The notes under the pieces were generated by a model. The model did not search any database and was not told where the DNA came from. It saw only the letters and a list, made by a program, of their open reading frames with translations. This document shows positions 23,930 through 32,764 of a stretch of DNA of 64,000 nucleotides, in pieces. A program made the position numbers and the translations under genes. Each line of letters begins with the position of its first letter. Positions within the stretch are counted from its first letter, which is position 1. This DNA is from JAAFHB01 sp963675995 (GTDB lineage: Bacteria > Bacteroidota > Bacteroidia > Bacteroidales > Prolixibacteraceae): positions 1,240,001 to 1,304,000 of the forward strand of contig CAXXIY010000001.1 in assembly GCA_963675995.2 (NCBI GenBank). The letters are read 5' to 3'.

Positions 23930-26276
23930 AGTTCCAGGTAATTGAAGGGATTACAGAGAAGAGATAGAGCTTTACAGCTTCCGTTTGTGTTGGATTATCC
24001 TCGTTTGTGCGGAATAGAATCGAATAGGCGTTTTTACGGCCATAGGCGTTGAAAAGTCCAAAATTGAGTTCTGATTGGTATTTCCGTCGCTCCTTCAACA
24101 GGATGGTTACTCCAACGTCCAGCCGATGATAGGAAGGCATACGATATCCATTTCGGCTTGTATAGTAGTTGATTATATTTCCGTCCATAATATATTTCCC
24201 GCTGGGAAAAGTGATGGCATTACCCGTGTAATAGACCCAAGTTGCTGATAATGTCACTCTTTTACTTGCTTTTACATTTGCCACAATAGCGATGTCATGT
24301 GTGCGATCCTGTCGTGCTGGGTACCAGCTTCCGTTGTTGATCTCATTAAATTGCTTTTCAGTCCGCGAGAGGGTGTAGGATATCCAACCCGTAAAAATCC
24401 CTTCATCCTTTTTACATAAGAATTCAATACCGTAGGAACGTCCTTTGCCGAATAAAAGCTCAGCCTCCGCATTTTCGTTCAGAAACACATCTGCATTATT
24501 CCGATAATCGATCTGATTCTTCATATCTTTATAATAACCTTCGATTGAGATGTCAACTCCTGCCGGATTGATAGCCCTGAAGTATCCAGCTGAAATCTGC
24601 GATATTAATTGCGGTTTGATATTATTTGAAGTGGGGAGCCAGTAGTCGACAGGGGTGCCGGCAGAGGAGTTCGATAACAAATGGATGTACTGACACATCC
24701 GGTTGTATCCCGCTTTTACGGATGATTCATCAGAAATGAGCCATGTTAAATTAAATCTAGGTTCAAGAGCAGCATAATTGCGATAGATCTTTCCGGAGGC
24801 AAAGGTTTGGGAACTGACAATACTACCTGCAGAATTATAGGTATTCTCGGTTCCTGAACCAATTCTGGAAAAGGTGGATAGCCTCAGACCTGCACCGATT
24901 TTCAGCTTTTCTGTTGGTTGAAACTCCGAAAAGGCATAAATGGCATTTTCCCATCCCACCTTTTCGGGGATGCTAAAATTTTTGATATTCCTGGAATTGG
25001 ACACCACCTCTCCCGGTTTAAAATGATGAAGCACCGAATTAAATCCGAAAAGAAAGTTTAGATGGTTAAACAGCGACAAGGCATAATCCTGTTTAAGGGA
25101 AAAGTCTTTAATTCCGGCCTGTAATGAAAATTTCCCATCAATATCGCCCTCCGTTTTATAATTATAGTCGTTGATCACCATCGTTGTATTGGCAAAAAGT
25201 GAAGGAGAAAATTGGTGGTTCCACCTGAGCGAGCCTGCTTTATTACCCCAGTTGAATCCAAAATCGTTTGCCTGAAGTACATCACGGCCAAAGTAACCAG
25301 AGAGGAATATCCGATTTCTGGTATTAATTATCCGATTTGTTTTTATGTTTAAGTCATAGAAATAGAGCTTATTATTCTTTACTTTCTCATCATTCGACAG
25401 AGGGAGAAAAAGATCGGCATAGGTTCTGCGTCCTGAAATCATGAATGATGACTGATCTTTTGATAGGGGGCCTTCTGCCTTGATCCGTGAGGAGATCAGG
25501 CCAAGCCCTCCTGAAAAATTGTAATCCTTCATATTCCCCTCTTTCATCCGGATGTCCATAACGGAAGATGCGCGACCGCCATATCGTGCCGGAACACCAC
25601 CTTTGTATAACTGAACATCACTTATGGCATCGGAATTGAAAACCGAAAAAAATCCAAGGAGGTGCGATGGATTAAATACCGGCGCATCATCCAAAAGAAT
25701 CAGGTTTTGATCGGGATTCCCACCGCGGACAAAAAATCCGGAGTTTCCCTCACCAACGGGTGAAATACCCGGCATCAGCTGGATCGATTTAAGAATATCC
25801 TGCTCTCCAAACAATACGGGAATAACACTAAGCTCCTTTACATTGAGCCGGACCGCTCCGATATCATTTTGGCGTACGAAATCGGTCTTTGGTCGGCTAA
25901 CTACTGTAATCTCTTTTATTTTTGTCTCATGAGGCGATAAAGAAATGTTCTGATAGAGGTCTTTATCCAGAATAATTTCATTTTTCACAGTCTGAAAACC
26001 AATGTAAGAAAACACAATATTGTACTTCCCTTCAGGTAAAGTGAGCGAGAAAAATCCGTATTCGTTGGTAGTGACTCCGATTTTAAGACCTTCAGGATAA
26101 ATATTTGCGAACATCAGCGCTTCACCCGATGTCGCATCGCGCAGATATCCGCTTATCGTATATCGTTGCTGGGCAGAGGCGGTTTTTGAGAATGCAAACA
26201 AAAGGAGAATCAGAACGCCTAAAAGCGATTTCAGAAGATGAACGAATCGGGGACTTTTGCTTGTAGATAGTCGCAT
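23919..26276 (-). CDS. TonB-dependent outer membrane receptor (paralogue)
   Basis: 785 aa, the same length and architecture as the receptor at 18077. Signal peptide at residues 1-35 (SLLGVLILLLFAFSKTASAQ). Carboxypeptidase-regulatory-like domain at about 38-120 (ISGYLRDATSGEALMFANIY, NEYGFFSLTLPEGKY). Plug with KSIQLMPGISPVGEGNSGFF, VRGGNPDQNLILLDDAPVF and LYKGGVPARYGGR. Barrel ending FSVIPSITWNFKF. Unlike its paralogue it has no DUF4249 gene: its 3' neighbour is the convergent YciI gene. It may use the partner from the other locus or act alone. Confidence 0.95.
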   Translation of the reverse strand: MRLSTSKSPRFVHLLKSLLGVLILLLFAFSKTASAQQRYTISGYLRDATSGEALMFANIYPEGLKIGVTTNEYGFFSLTLPEGKYNIVFSYIGFQTVKNEIILDKDLYQNISLSPHETKIKEITVVSRPKTDFVRQNDIGAVRLNVKELSVIPVLFGEQDILKSIQLMPGISPVGEGNSGFFVRGGNPDQNLILLDDAPVFNPSHLLGFFSVFNSDAISDVQLYKGGVPARYGGRASSVMDIRMKEGNMKDYNFSGGLGLISSRIKAEGPLSKDQSSFMISGRRTYADLFLPLSNDEKVKNNKLYFYDLNIKTNRIINTRNRIFLSGYFGRDVLQANDFGFNWGNKAGSLRWNHQFSPSLFANTTMVINDYNYKTEGDIDGKFSLQAGIKDFSLKQDYALSLFNHLNFLFGFNSVLHHFKPGEVVSNSRNIKNFSIPEKVGWENAIYAFSEFQPTEKLKIGAGLRLSTFSRIGSGTENTYNSAGSIVSSQTFASGKIYRNYAALEPRFNLTWLISDESSVKAGYNRMCQYIHLLSNSSAGTPVDYWLPTSNNIKPQLISQISAGYFRAINPAGVDISIEGYYKDMKNQIDYRNNADVFLNENAEAELLFGKGRSYGIEFLCKKDEGIFTGWISYTLSRTEKQFNEINNGSWYPARQDRTHDIAIVANVKASKRVTLSATWVYYTGNAITFPSGKYIMDGNIINYYTSRNGYRMPSYHRLDVGVTILLKERRKYQSELNFGLFNAYGRKNAYSILFRTNEDNPTQTEAVKLYLFSVIPSITWNFKF

Positions 26277-26566
26277 TAATTGAAATTGGAGCGTTCGAAA
26301 AGCGCCTGCCCGGATTCAGTAAGGCAGTTTCTTCTATTTAATTCAGATAATCAGCAAATTTAGTTTTTTTATTAATTTTGGACGTTTAATAAGTAATAAG
26401 AGTGAAAGTGAGATTCCTTCAAAATGAAGCGTGTCATTCAGAACGCAGTGTCGAATCTTCTTATTTTAATAGCAAACAAAATGTAATTATTAGTAGGACA
26501 CCCGATAAAACAGCATATCGGGGGAGAGGCAAATTTTACGATATTGAATTATTCTAACTTATTACT
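26277..26566. other. Divergent promoter region
   Basis: 290 nt between the receptor (minus) and the beta-helix protein (plus). Two TAnnTTTG matches occur: TAAATTTG on the minus strand (26355-26362) and TAATTTTG on the plus strand (26373-26380). Neither has a clear TTG at the proper spacing. The TAAATTTG is 79 nt from the receptor start. Confidence 0.4.
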
Positions 26567-27808
26567 ATGAAGAAAAGTATTTTGATTCTGGCCATATTCT
26601 TTTGCTTCAATTTGCTCAATGGTTCTGAATCGGTCAGTATCCAACATTTTGGTGTAAAACCTGGCAATACCCCCTCGGTGAATAAGATCAATCTTCAGAA
26701 AGCGATTGACTGGGCCTCGGCAAAAGGTGCGGCTTTGTTTGTTGAGCCGTCAGATGATCCTTATCCGGTTGATGGCGGAATCATTCTGAAGAAGAATGTT
26801 TCATTGATTGGTGTTAATGGTCCTACTCCTCGTGGAACAACACATCCATCAAAAAAACAGCCGGTTGGAAGTGCGTTTAAAATCACCGACAGGAGCAACG
26901 TGTTTCTCACTGTTGAATCGGGAACTCAAATAAAGGGAATTCAGTTTTGGTATCCTGAGCAAACAATTAAAAATCCGGCAGAGATTATTACCTATCCTGC
27001 AACCATTCAGGTTTCAAAAACCAGTATGACTCAAGGTGTTTACCTTTCATGCCTCACGTTTTACGGTGAGTACCTGGCGATGGATTTTAATGCTGAACGG
27101 AATTTCCCCTGCGAACTTATGGTTTTTGAACATTGTTACGGTTATTCACTTAGTGGGGAGTTTATACGGATCAACTATTGTTACGATATTCCAAGGATAC
27201 TTCATTGTCATGTAAATCCTGCAATTCAGCGCTTTATTGGTGGGCAGTATGATCGTTCAGTGGTCGATGCCGTGATTGCTAAAAAGAGTTTCACCTATTC
27301 TATTAATCATACTGATAATGCCCAGTTGATAGATCTTTTCACTTTTGGTGTTTATGGTGGCATCCTTCTCGACAGTGAATCTTACGGGCAACTGACCAAT
27401 TTCAATTTTGACTGTGTGGCTGTAGGGATTCATAAGAAGGGAAGCAACGCCAAAAACCGCAACTGGCAGATCGCGCAGGGATCGATCATCGCAAATTGTG
27501 GTGAGAAAGTTGAAAACATCCATCCAATCATCATCGAAGGCGAGGGACATACCGCCCTCACGAATGTTGAGGCTTTCTCAGGCGGGAACAGCGCCCTGAC
27601 TACTGTTGCTGAAAACCAGTCGTGGGACTACCTGCTGGTTAGGGGAGACAAAAAGCTTACCATCTCTGTCTTAGGTTGCCGGATGCGCAATTACATTACA
27701 GAAAAGCCAATATCCATCGAAAATAAACTTGCCATTATTCAGGTTGTTGCCTGCATTGACAAGGAAGAAAAGCCAGTTAATCTGGTGATTGACGGGTTAA
27801 ATAAATGA
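26567..27808 (+). CDS. Secreted beta-helix protein (pectate-lyase-3-like)
   Basis: 413 aa. Signal peptide at 1-19 (KKSILILAIFFCFNLLNG). The N-terminal part of the mature protein, VSIQHFGVKPGNTPSVNKIN with LQKAIDWASAKGAALFVEP, is the typical entry to the pectate lyase 3/GH28/GH55-type right-handed beta helix, followed by short strand repeats. No catalytic set can be named. It is secreted, probably periplasmic. The stop overlaps the longest reading frame of the GH92 gene, so the two are likely co-expressed and may act on the same glycan. Confidence 0.7.
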   Translation: MKKSILILAIFFCFNLLNGSESVSIQHFGVKPGNTPSVNKINLQKAIDWASAKGAALFVEPSDDPYPVDGGIILKKNVSLIGVNGPTPRGTTHPSKKQPVGSAFKITDRSNVFLTVESGTQIKGIQFWYPEQTIKNPAEIITYPATIQVSKTSMTQGVYLSCLTFYGEYLAMDFNAERNFPCELMVFEHCYGYSLSGEFIRINYCYDIPRILHCHVNPAIQRFIGGQYDRSVVDAVIAKKSFTYSINHTDNAQLIDLFTFGVYGGILLDSESYGQLTNFNFDCVAVGIHKKGSNAKNRNWQIAQGSIIANCGEKVENIHPIIIEGEGHTALTNVEAFSGGNSALTTVAENQSWDYLLVRGDKKLTISVLGCRMRNYITEKPISIENKLAIIQVVACIDKEEKPVNLVIDGLNK

Positions 27809-27864
27809 TTGAAGAACCCGGTTCATCTGAAAGGAATGGTAATGAAAACAATTTAAACATTATA

Positions 27865-30132
27865 ATGAAAATCGCTCATTCAATTTTTGCCTGGGGAGTT
27901 TTCCTCCTGTCACTTTTATTGTCCTCAGGGGCTTCTGCTCAAAAACAGCCGGTTGACTTTGTCAATCCCTACATCGGGAACATCAGCCATTTGCTGGTTC
28001 CAACCTATCCCACTATTCATCTGCCAAACAGTATCTTAAGGGTTTATCCGCAGAGGAATGATTTTACAGGGGATTTACTGAGAGGGTTACCACTCGTGGT
28101 TACGAGTCATCGCGGTAGTTCAGCATTTAACCTTAGCCCCTATCAGGGTGATGAAAAAGGGATCAGGCCGGTGATTGATTACAGCTATGATCAGGAAAAA
28201 CTGACCCCTTACTCTTATTCAGTTTACCTCGATGAACAGCAGACAGAGGTTCAGTTTGCCCTGTCCCATCAGTCAGCAATGTATGTGCTGCATTTTAAAA
28301 AAGAACTTCCATCGTATTTGGTGTTAAACTCACGTAAAGGGGCTCTGAAATGGGATGGGGAAGCTGTTTCGGGATTTCAGGAGATCGGGAACAACACGCG
28401 TGTTTATATTTATTTGAGAACGGAACAAAAGGCTGAAAGTGTTTCAACGCTAAAGGGTTCACTACTTGTCAGCGACAGGGAGGCTAAAGGGGATAATTCC
28501 TGTGTTGTCCTTAAATTTAGCAAAGAGGCAACAACAATTCTGTTACGTTACGGAATATCCTTTATCGATGAGACACAGGCTATGAAGAATCTGAACCGGG
28601 AAATTAAGAATTATGATCTGAACGGGGTACAGGCAATCGGTCGGATGATCTGGAACGAATCACTTGGAAAAATTTCAGTTATTGGTAAATCCGATAATGA
28701 TAAAACAATATTTTATACTTCGCTTTACCGAACCTTCGAGCGTCCGGTGTCAGTTTCGGAGGATGGACGTTATTTCAGCGCTTTTGATGGTACGGTTCAT
28801 AATGATAACGGAATACCATTTTATACCGACGACTGGATATGGGATGCTTATCGTGCCCACCATCCGCTTCGGGTACTGATCGATGCGAAGAAAGAAGAAA
28901 ATATAATCCATTCTTTTGTTGAGATGGCCTACCAGATGGAACATCATTGGATGCCCACCTTTCCTGAAATAACAGGTGACAGCCGGAGGATGAATTCCAA
29001 TCATGGAGTGGCTTCAGTTATTGATGCCTGGCAAAAAGGATTGCGGGGTTTCGATCTGGAGAAGGCCTACCTGGCTTGTAAAGCAGGCATCACCGAAAAA
29101 ACACTGGCGCCTTGGTCAGGTAAACCAGCCGGAGAACTGGACCAGTTTTACAAAGATCATGGTTATATCCCTGCACTAAAAGTTGACGAAAAGGAGACTA
29201 TTCCGGAAGTTCATTCTTTTGAACGTCGTCAACCTGTCGCTGTGACCCTCGGGACTTCGTATGACGAATGGTGTTTATCTCAGATTGCCAAAGAATTGGG
29301 GAAAGCAGATGATTACAAATACTTCTTGAAATGTTCCTATAATTACCGGAACCTCTTTAATCCGGAAACAGGATTTTTCCATCCCAAAGACAGCGAGGGT
29401 AAATTTTTAGAGCCGTTCGATTATGTATTTTCGGGAGGATTGGGGGCACGTGGGACTTATGGTGAAAACAATGCCTGGATTTACCGCTGGGACGTTCAGC
29501 ATAACGTTGCCGATCTGATCAGCCTGATGGGGGGAAATGAAAACTTTATCAGGAACCTCGATGCCATGTATGCTCAGCCTTTGGGGAAAGGGAAATCTTC
29601 TTTTTATGCACAGCTTCCTGACCAGACTGGCAATGTTGGTCAGTTTTCAATGTCAAATGAACCTGCAATGCATATTCCTTATTTGTACAATTATGCCGGT
29701 CAACCATGGAAGACCCAGAAACGGATTCGCACCCTGCTGAATGAGTGGTTCAGAAATGATCTTATGGGTGTTCCGGGTGATGAAGATGGAGGCGGAATGA
29801 CCTCATTTGTTGTATTTTCTTATTTGGGTTTTTATCCGGTAACACCTGGCATACCGGTTTACAATATCGGTAGTCCGATTTTTGATCGGATTAGAATGGA
29901 CCTTGGCAATGGTCGTTTTTTTGAGCTTGATGCGATCAATAATTCGGTTGAGAATAAATATATCCAGTCGGCAACCCTCAACGGGAAACCATTAAATAAG
30001 CCCTGGTTCACTCATCCCGAACTGATGTCAGGTGGAAAACTGGTGTTGCAGATGGGCCCGAAAGCCAATCTCAGCTGGGGAAGTTCGATAGATGCGGCAC
30101 CCCCTTCATCTGAAAAATTTGAGGGCTTCTAA
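27865..30132 (+). CDS. GH92-family glycosidase (alpha-mannosidase-type)
   Basis: 755 aa from ATG 27865, which gives a clean signal peptide (KIAHSIFAWGVFLLSLLLSS, cut after ASAQ); an ATG at 27805 adds 20 polar residues. GH92 signatures: VDFVNPYIGNISHL, DDWIWDAYRAHHPL, MPTFPEITGDSRRMNSNHG, SNEPAMHIPYLYNYAGQPWK and GDEDGGGMTSFVVFSYLGFY. Family members are calcium-dependent exo-alpha-mannosidases acting on N-glycans or yeast mannan. The region after VNPYIG departs from the common GxTYPG form, so the substrate may differ. The same frame stays open for 55 codons past the stop. Confidence 0.92.
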   Translation: MKIAHSIFAWGVFLLSLLLSSGASAQKQPVDFVNPYIGNISHLLVPTYPTIHLPNSILRVYPQRNDFTGDLLRGLPLVVTSHRGSSAFNLSPYQGDEKGIRPVIDYSYDQEKLTPYSYSVYLDEQQTEVQFALSHQSAMYVLHFKKELPSYLVLNSRKGALKWDGEAVSGFQEIGNNTRVYIYLRTEQKAESVSTLKGSLLVSDREAKGDNSCVVLKFSKEATTILLRYGISFIDETQAMKNLNREIKNYDLNGVQAIGRMIWNESLGKISVIGKSDNDKTIFYTSLYRTFERPVSVSEDGRYFSAFDGTVHNDNGIPFYTDDWIWDAYRAHHPLRVLIDAKKEENIIHSFVEMAYQMEHHWMPTFPEITGDSRRMNSNHGVASVIDAWQKGLRGFDLEKAYLACKAGITEKTLAPWSGKPAGELDQFYKDHGYIPALKVDEKETIPEVHSFERRQPVAVTLGTSYDEWCLSQIAKELGKADDYKYFLKCSYNYRNLFNPETGFFHPKDSEGKFLEPFDYVFSGGLGARGTYGENNAWIYRWDVQHNVADLISLMGGNENFIRNLDAMYAQPLGKGKSSFYAQLPDQTGNVGQFSMSNEPAMHIPYLYNYAGQPWKTQKRIRTLLNEWFRNDLMGVPGDEDGGGMTSFVVFSYLGFYPVTPGIPVYNIGSPIFDRIRMDLGNGRFFELDAINNSVENKYIQSATLNGKPLNKPWFTHPELMSGGKLVLQMGPKANLSWGSSIDAAPPSSEKFEGF

Positions 30133-30300
30133 AACGGCTATTTTAAAAGTGTCCGCCAACTGATGGACTGTGACACTCTTGTGGTTTATGACAATGCCTT
30201 TTGGGACAACCTCAACACGGAAACTAAAAATTTCATTCCGATAAAATTAGATCTCCAGGGAGAAAAATGCGGTTATTTTTTTCGTGGTACGCTTTACTGA
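30133..30300 (+). other. In-frame open extension after the GH92 stop
   Basis: After TAA 30130-30132 the same frame runs 55 codons to TGA 30298-30300 and reads NGYFKSVRQLMDCDTLVVYD and WDNLNTETKNFIPIKLDLQG. It looks protein-like but has no recognised family. It could be the original C-terminus cut by a stop, a fragment of a lost gene, or chance. Confidence 0.3.
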
Positions 30301-30464
30301 AGTATCCTGTATCTAATATTGTTGAAGGCGACTGAAGCGATTTTTTCCGGAGAAATAGAATATGAGGCATTTTGAGAGTGTTTTAAGCTTAGAGACCTGG
30401 TAGTAGAAACAAAAATAGCTCTAAGAAACCACAAAAATTACGATCTCATTTAAAGTAAAACCAT

Positions 30465-30472
30465 TATTTTTG
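30465..30472 (+). promoter_or_regulatory. Candidate -7 box of the XRE-cupin/ligase operon
   Basis: TATTTTTG, a full TAnnTTTG match, 28 nt before the ATG at 30501. The expected TTG at -33 is not clear. Confidence 0.4.
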
Positions 30473-30500
30473 TTGCAAACTGAAATCATAAGTAATCAAT

Positions 30501-31076
30501 ATGAGTGCAATCAAAAATGTGGGAGAGAAAATCATGTCAATACGTCATTCCAAGAGTATTGCCATAGAGGAGTTGGCTGAACGTTGCGGTTTCACGACTG
30601 CTATGATGTCTAAAATCGAGGAGAACGAAGCTATTCCGTCGCTCGGTCATCTGATTAAAGTGGCTCGTGCATTGGGTGTCAGGCTTGGAACCTTTCTCGA
30701 CGATATGGATCAGCTTGGGCCGGTTGTTTCCCGGAAGGGGGATTTAAAGAGGGGAAGTAGCTTTTCGAATCAGAACAGTACTGCACGTCTCAATCTCAAT
30801 TTTTTCCCGCTGGCAAGCGACAAATCGGGTCGTCATATGGAACCCTTTATTGTGGAGATTGACCCTTCGACCAATTCCGAATTCTCACAATCGTCACATG
30901 AAGGCGAAGAGTTTATCTATGTTCTTAGTGGGAATATCGAAATTAGTTATGGCAGGGATGTTTATGCCCTTTCAGAAGGGGATAGCATATATTATGATTC
31001 GGTAGTTGATCACCATGTACATGCGTTGGATGATTCACCGGCAAAAATTTTGGCAGTCGTTTATGCATCATTCTAG
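30501..31076 (+). CDS. XRE-family regulator with C-terminal cupin
   Basis: 191 aa. The HTH covers residues about 7-63 (VGEKIMSIRHSKSIAIEELA, ERCGFTTAMMSKIEENEAIP, LIKVARALGVRLGTFLDD). A cupin beta-barrel fills about 105-188 (SSHEGEEFIYVLSGNIEISY, YALSEGDSIYYDSVVDHHVH) with His/Glu residues that may bind a metal or small ligand. This architecture senses a metabolite and controls adjacent metabolic genes. The acyl-CoA synthetase begins 13 nt later, so the pair forms an operon, and this pairing recurs in Bacteroidota. Confidence 0.93.
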   Translation: MSAIKNVGEKIMSIRHSKSIAIEELAERCGFTTAMMSKIEENEAIPSLGHLIKVARALGVRLGTFLDDMDQLGPVVSRKGDLKRGSSFSNQNSTARLNLNFFPLASDKSGRHMEPFIVEIDPSTNSEFSQSSHEGEEFIYVLSGNIEISYGRDVYALSEGDSIYYDSVVDHHVHALDDSPAKILAVVYASF

Positions 31077-31089
31077 TAAGAATTATTAA

Positions 31090-32742
31090 ATGGAATTAAT
31101 CGAAAAAACCTTTGGTCAATATCTCGAGCAGTGGGCCAATGAAACACCCGATAAGGATTTTATCATTTATCCCGACAGGAATCTCCGCTTTACTTATGCC
31201 GAATTTAACAAACGGGTTGATCATCTGGCCAAAGGGCTTTTGCATATTGGAATGAGGCCTGACGATAAATTGGGAATTTTTGCCAACAATGTTCCCGATT
31301 GGCTTACCTTTATGTTTGCTTGTGCCAAAATAGGGGTGGTGCTCGTGACGGTAAATACCAACTACAAAACGCATGAATTGGAGTACCTTATCAGTAACTC
31401 TGATCTAAAGGCGTTGGCACTGGTAAACGGTTGGCGTGATAGTGACTATGTTCAGATGGTTTACGAGCTTGTCCCCGAATTAAAGGAAAGTCAGCGAGGC
31501 TATCTCCAGAGTGAAAAGTTCCCGTTTTTGAAAAACGTGATCTTTATCGGGCAGGAAAAACACAGGGGAATGTTCAATATCTGTGAACTGATTTTGTTGG
31601 GAAGTCAGTTGGACGATCAACATTTTCTGGCTATAAAGTCGAATGTCTCGTGTCACGATGTGGTAAATATGCAATATACCTCTGGGACAACAGGTTTTCC
31701 CAAAGGGGTAATGCTTACCCATTACAATATTCTGAACAATGGTGCTGCCACCGGTCAGTGTATGAACTTCTCCTCAGATGAACGATTGTGTGTATGTGTT
31801 CCATTATTTCATTGTTTTGGCTGTGTTTTAGCGCTTTGCGCTGTCATCACTCATGGTGCAACAATGGTTATGGTTGAAAATTTTGATCCGTTGGTTGTTT
31901 TGGCTTCTGTTCAAAAAGAAAAATGTACAGCGCTCTATGGTGTGCCAACCATGTTTATATCGGAGTTGAACCACCCAATGTTCAACATGTTTGATCTTTC
32001 GACCCTTCGCACTGGTATTATGGCAGGCTCCGTTTGTCCCATTGAAACAATGAATGAGGTAATGAACAGAATGCATTTGTCAGAACTCATTATTGTCTAT
32101 GGACTTACAGAATCTTCGCCAGGAATGACGGCTACCAGAACCACCGATGCACCACATATCAGGTGTACGACTGTTGGAAAAGCTTATCCTGCCGTTGAGG
32201 TTAAAGTTGCAGATCCTGAGACAGGTGTTGAGCTGCAACCAGGTGAACAGGGCGAATTGTGTTGCCGTGGTTACAACGTGATGAAAGGTTATTACAATAA
32301 TCCCGAAGCTACTGCTAAGGTTATCGACAGTGATGGATGGCTCCATTCGGGTGATTTGGGTATTATGGATGAGGATGGTTATTTTAGGGTGACCGGACGT
32401 ATCAAGGATATGATTATTCGCGGAGGCGAGAATATTTATCCTCGGGAGATTGAGAATTTTCTTTATACGATGCCTCAAATTCAGGCAGTTGAAGTGGCCG
32501 GAGTTCCAAGTCCGAAATATGGTGAAGAGGTAGGGGCTTTTATTACAAAACGTTCAGGTGCCGAGTTGAACGAGGAGGATGTGAAAGATTTTTGTCGTGG
32601 AAAGATATCGCGATATAAAATTCCGAAATACATCTTTTTTGTAGATGAATTCCCAATGACGGCAAGTGGTAAAATTCAGAAATACAAACTACGTGAAATG
32701 AGCCTACAGCTCCTGAATGAAAGAGGGATCACTCCAGTATAG
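31090..32742 (+). CDS. AMP-forming acyl-CoA synthetase
   Basis: 550 aa, full length for the ANL superfamily. Activates a carboxylic acid, probably a fatty acid, as acyl-AMP and then acyl-CoA. P-loop motif YTSGTTGFPKGVMLTH at about 196-211, IIVYGLTESSPGMTATR (A5), GELCCRGYNVMKGYYNNPEA, the hinge region WLHSGDLGIMDEDGYFRVTG, and GGENIYPREIE. The A10 catalytic Lys is in TASGKIQKYKLRE near the C-terminus. All key residues are present. No signal peptide, so it is cytoplasmic. It ends 22 nt before the convergent giant gene. The chain length of the substrate cannot be told. Confidence 0.95.
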   Translation: MELIEKTFGQYLEQWANETPDKDFIIYPDRNLRFTYAEFNKRVDHLAKGLLHIGMRPDDKLGIFANNVPDWLTFMFACAKIGVVLVTVNTNYKTHELEYLISNSDLKALALVNGWRDSDYVQMVYELVPELKESQRGYLQSEKFPFLKNVIFIGQEKHRGMFNICELILLGSQLDDQHFLAIKSNVSCHDVVNMQYTSGTTGFPKGVMLTHYNILNNGAATGQCMNFSSDERLCVCVPLFHCFGCVLALCAVITHGATMVMVENFDPLVVLASVQKEKCTALYGVPTMFISELNHPMFNMFDLSTLRTGIMAGSVCPIETMNEVMNRMHLSELIIVYGLTESSPGMTATRTTDAPHIRCTTVGKAYPAVEVKVADPETGVELQPGEQGELCCRGYNVMKGYYNNPEATAKVIDSDGWLHSGDLGIMDEDGYFRVTGRIKDMIIRGGENIYPREIENFLYTMPQIQAVEVAGVPSPKYGEEVGAFITKRSGAELNEEDVKDFCRGKISRYKIPKYIFFVDEFPMTASGKIQKYKLREMSLQLLNERGITPV

Positions 32743-32764
32743 CCGGAAAATTGAACTGTTTTTG

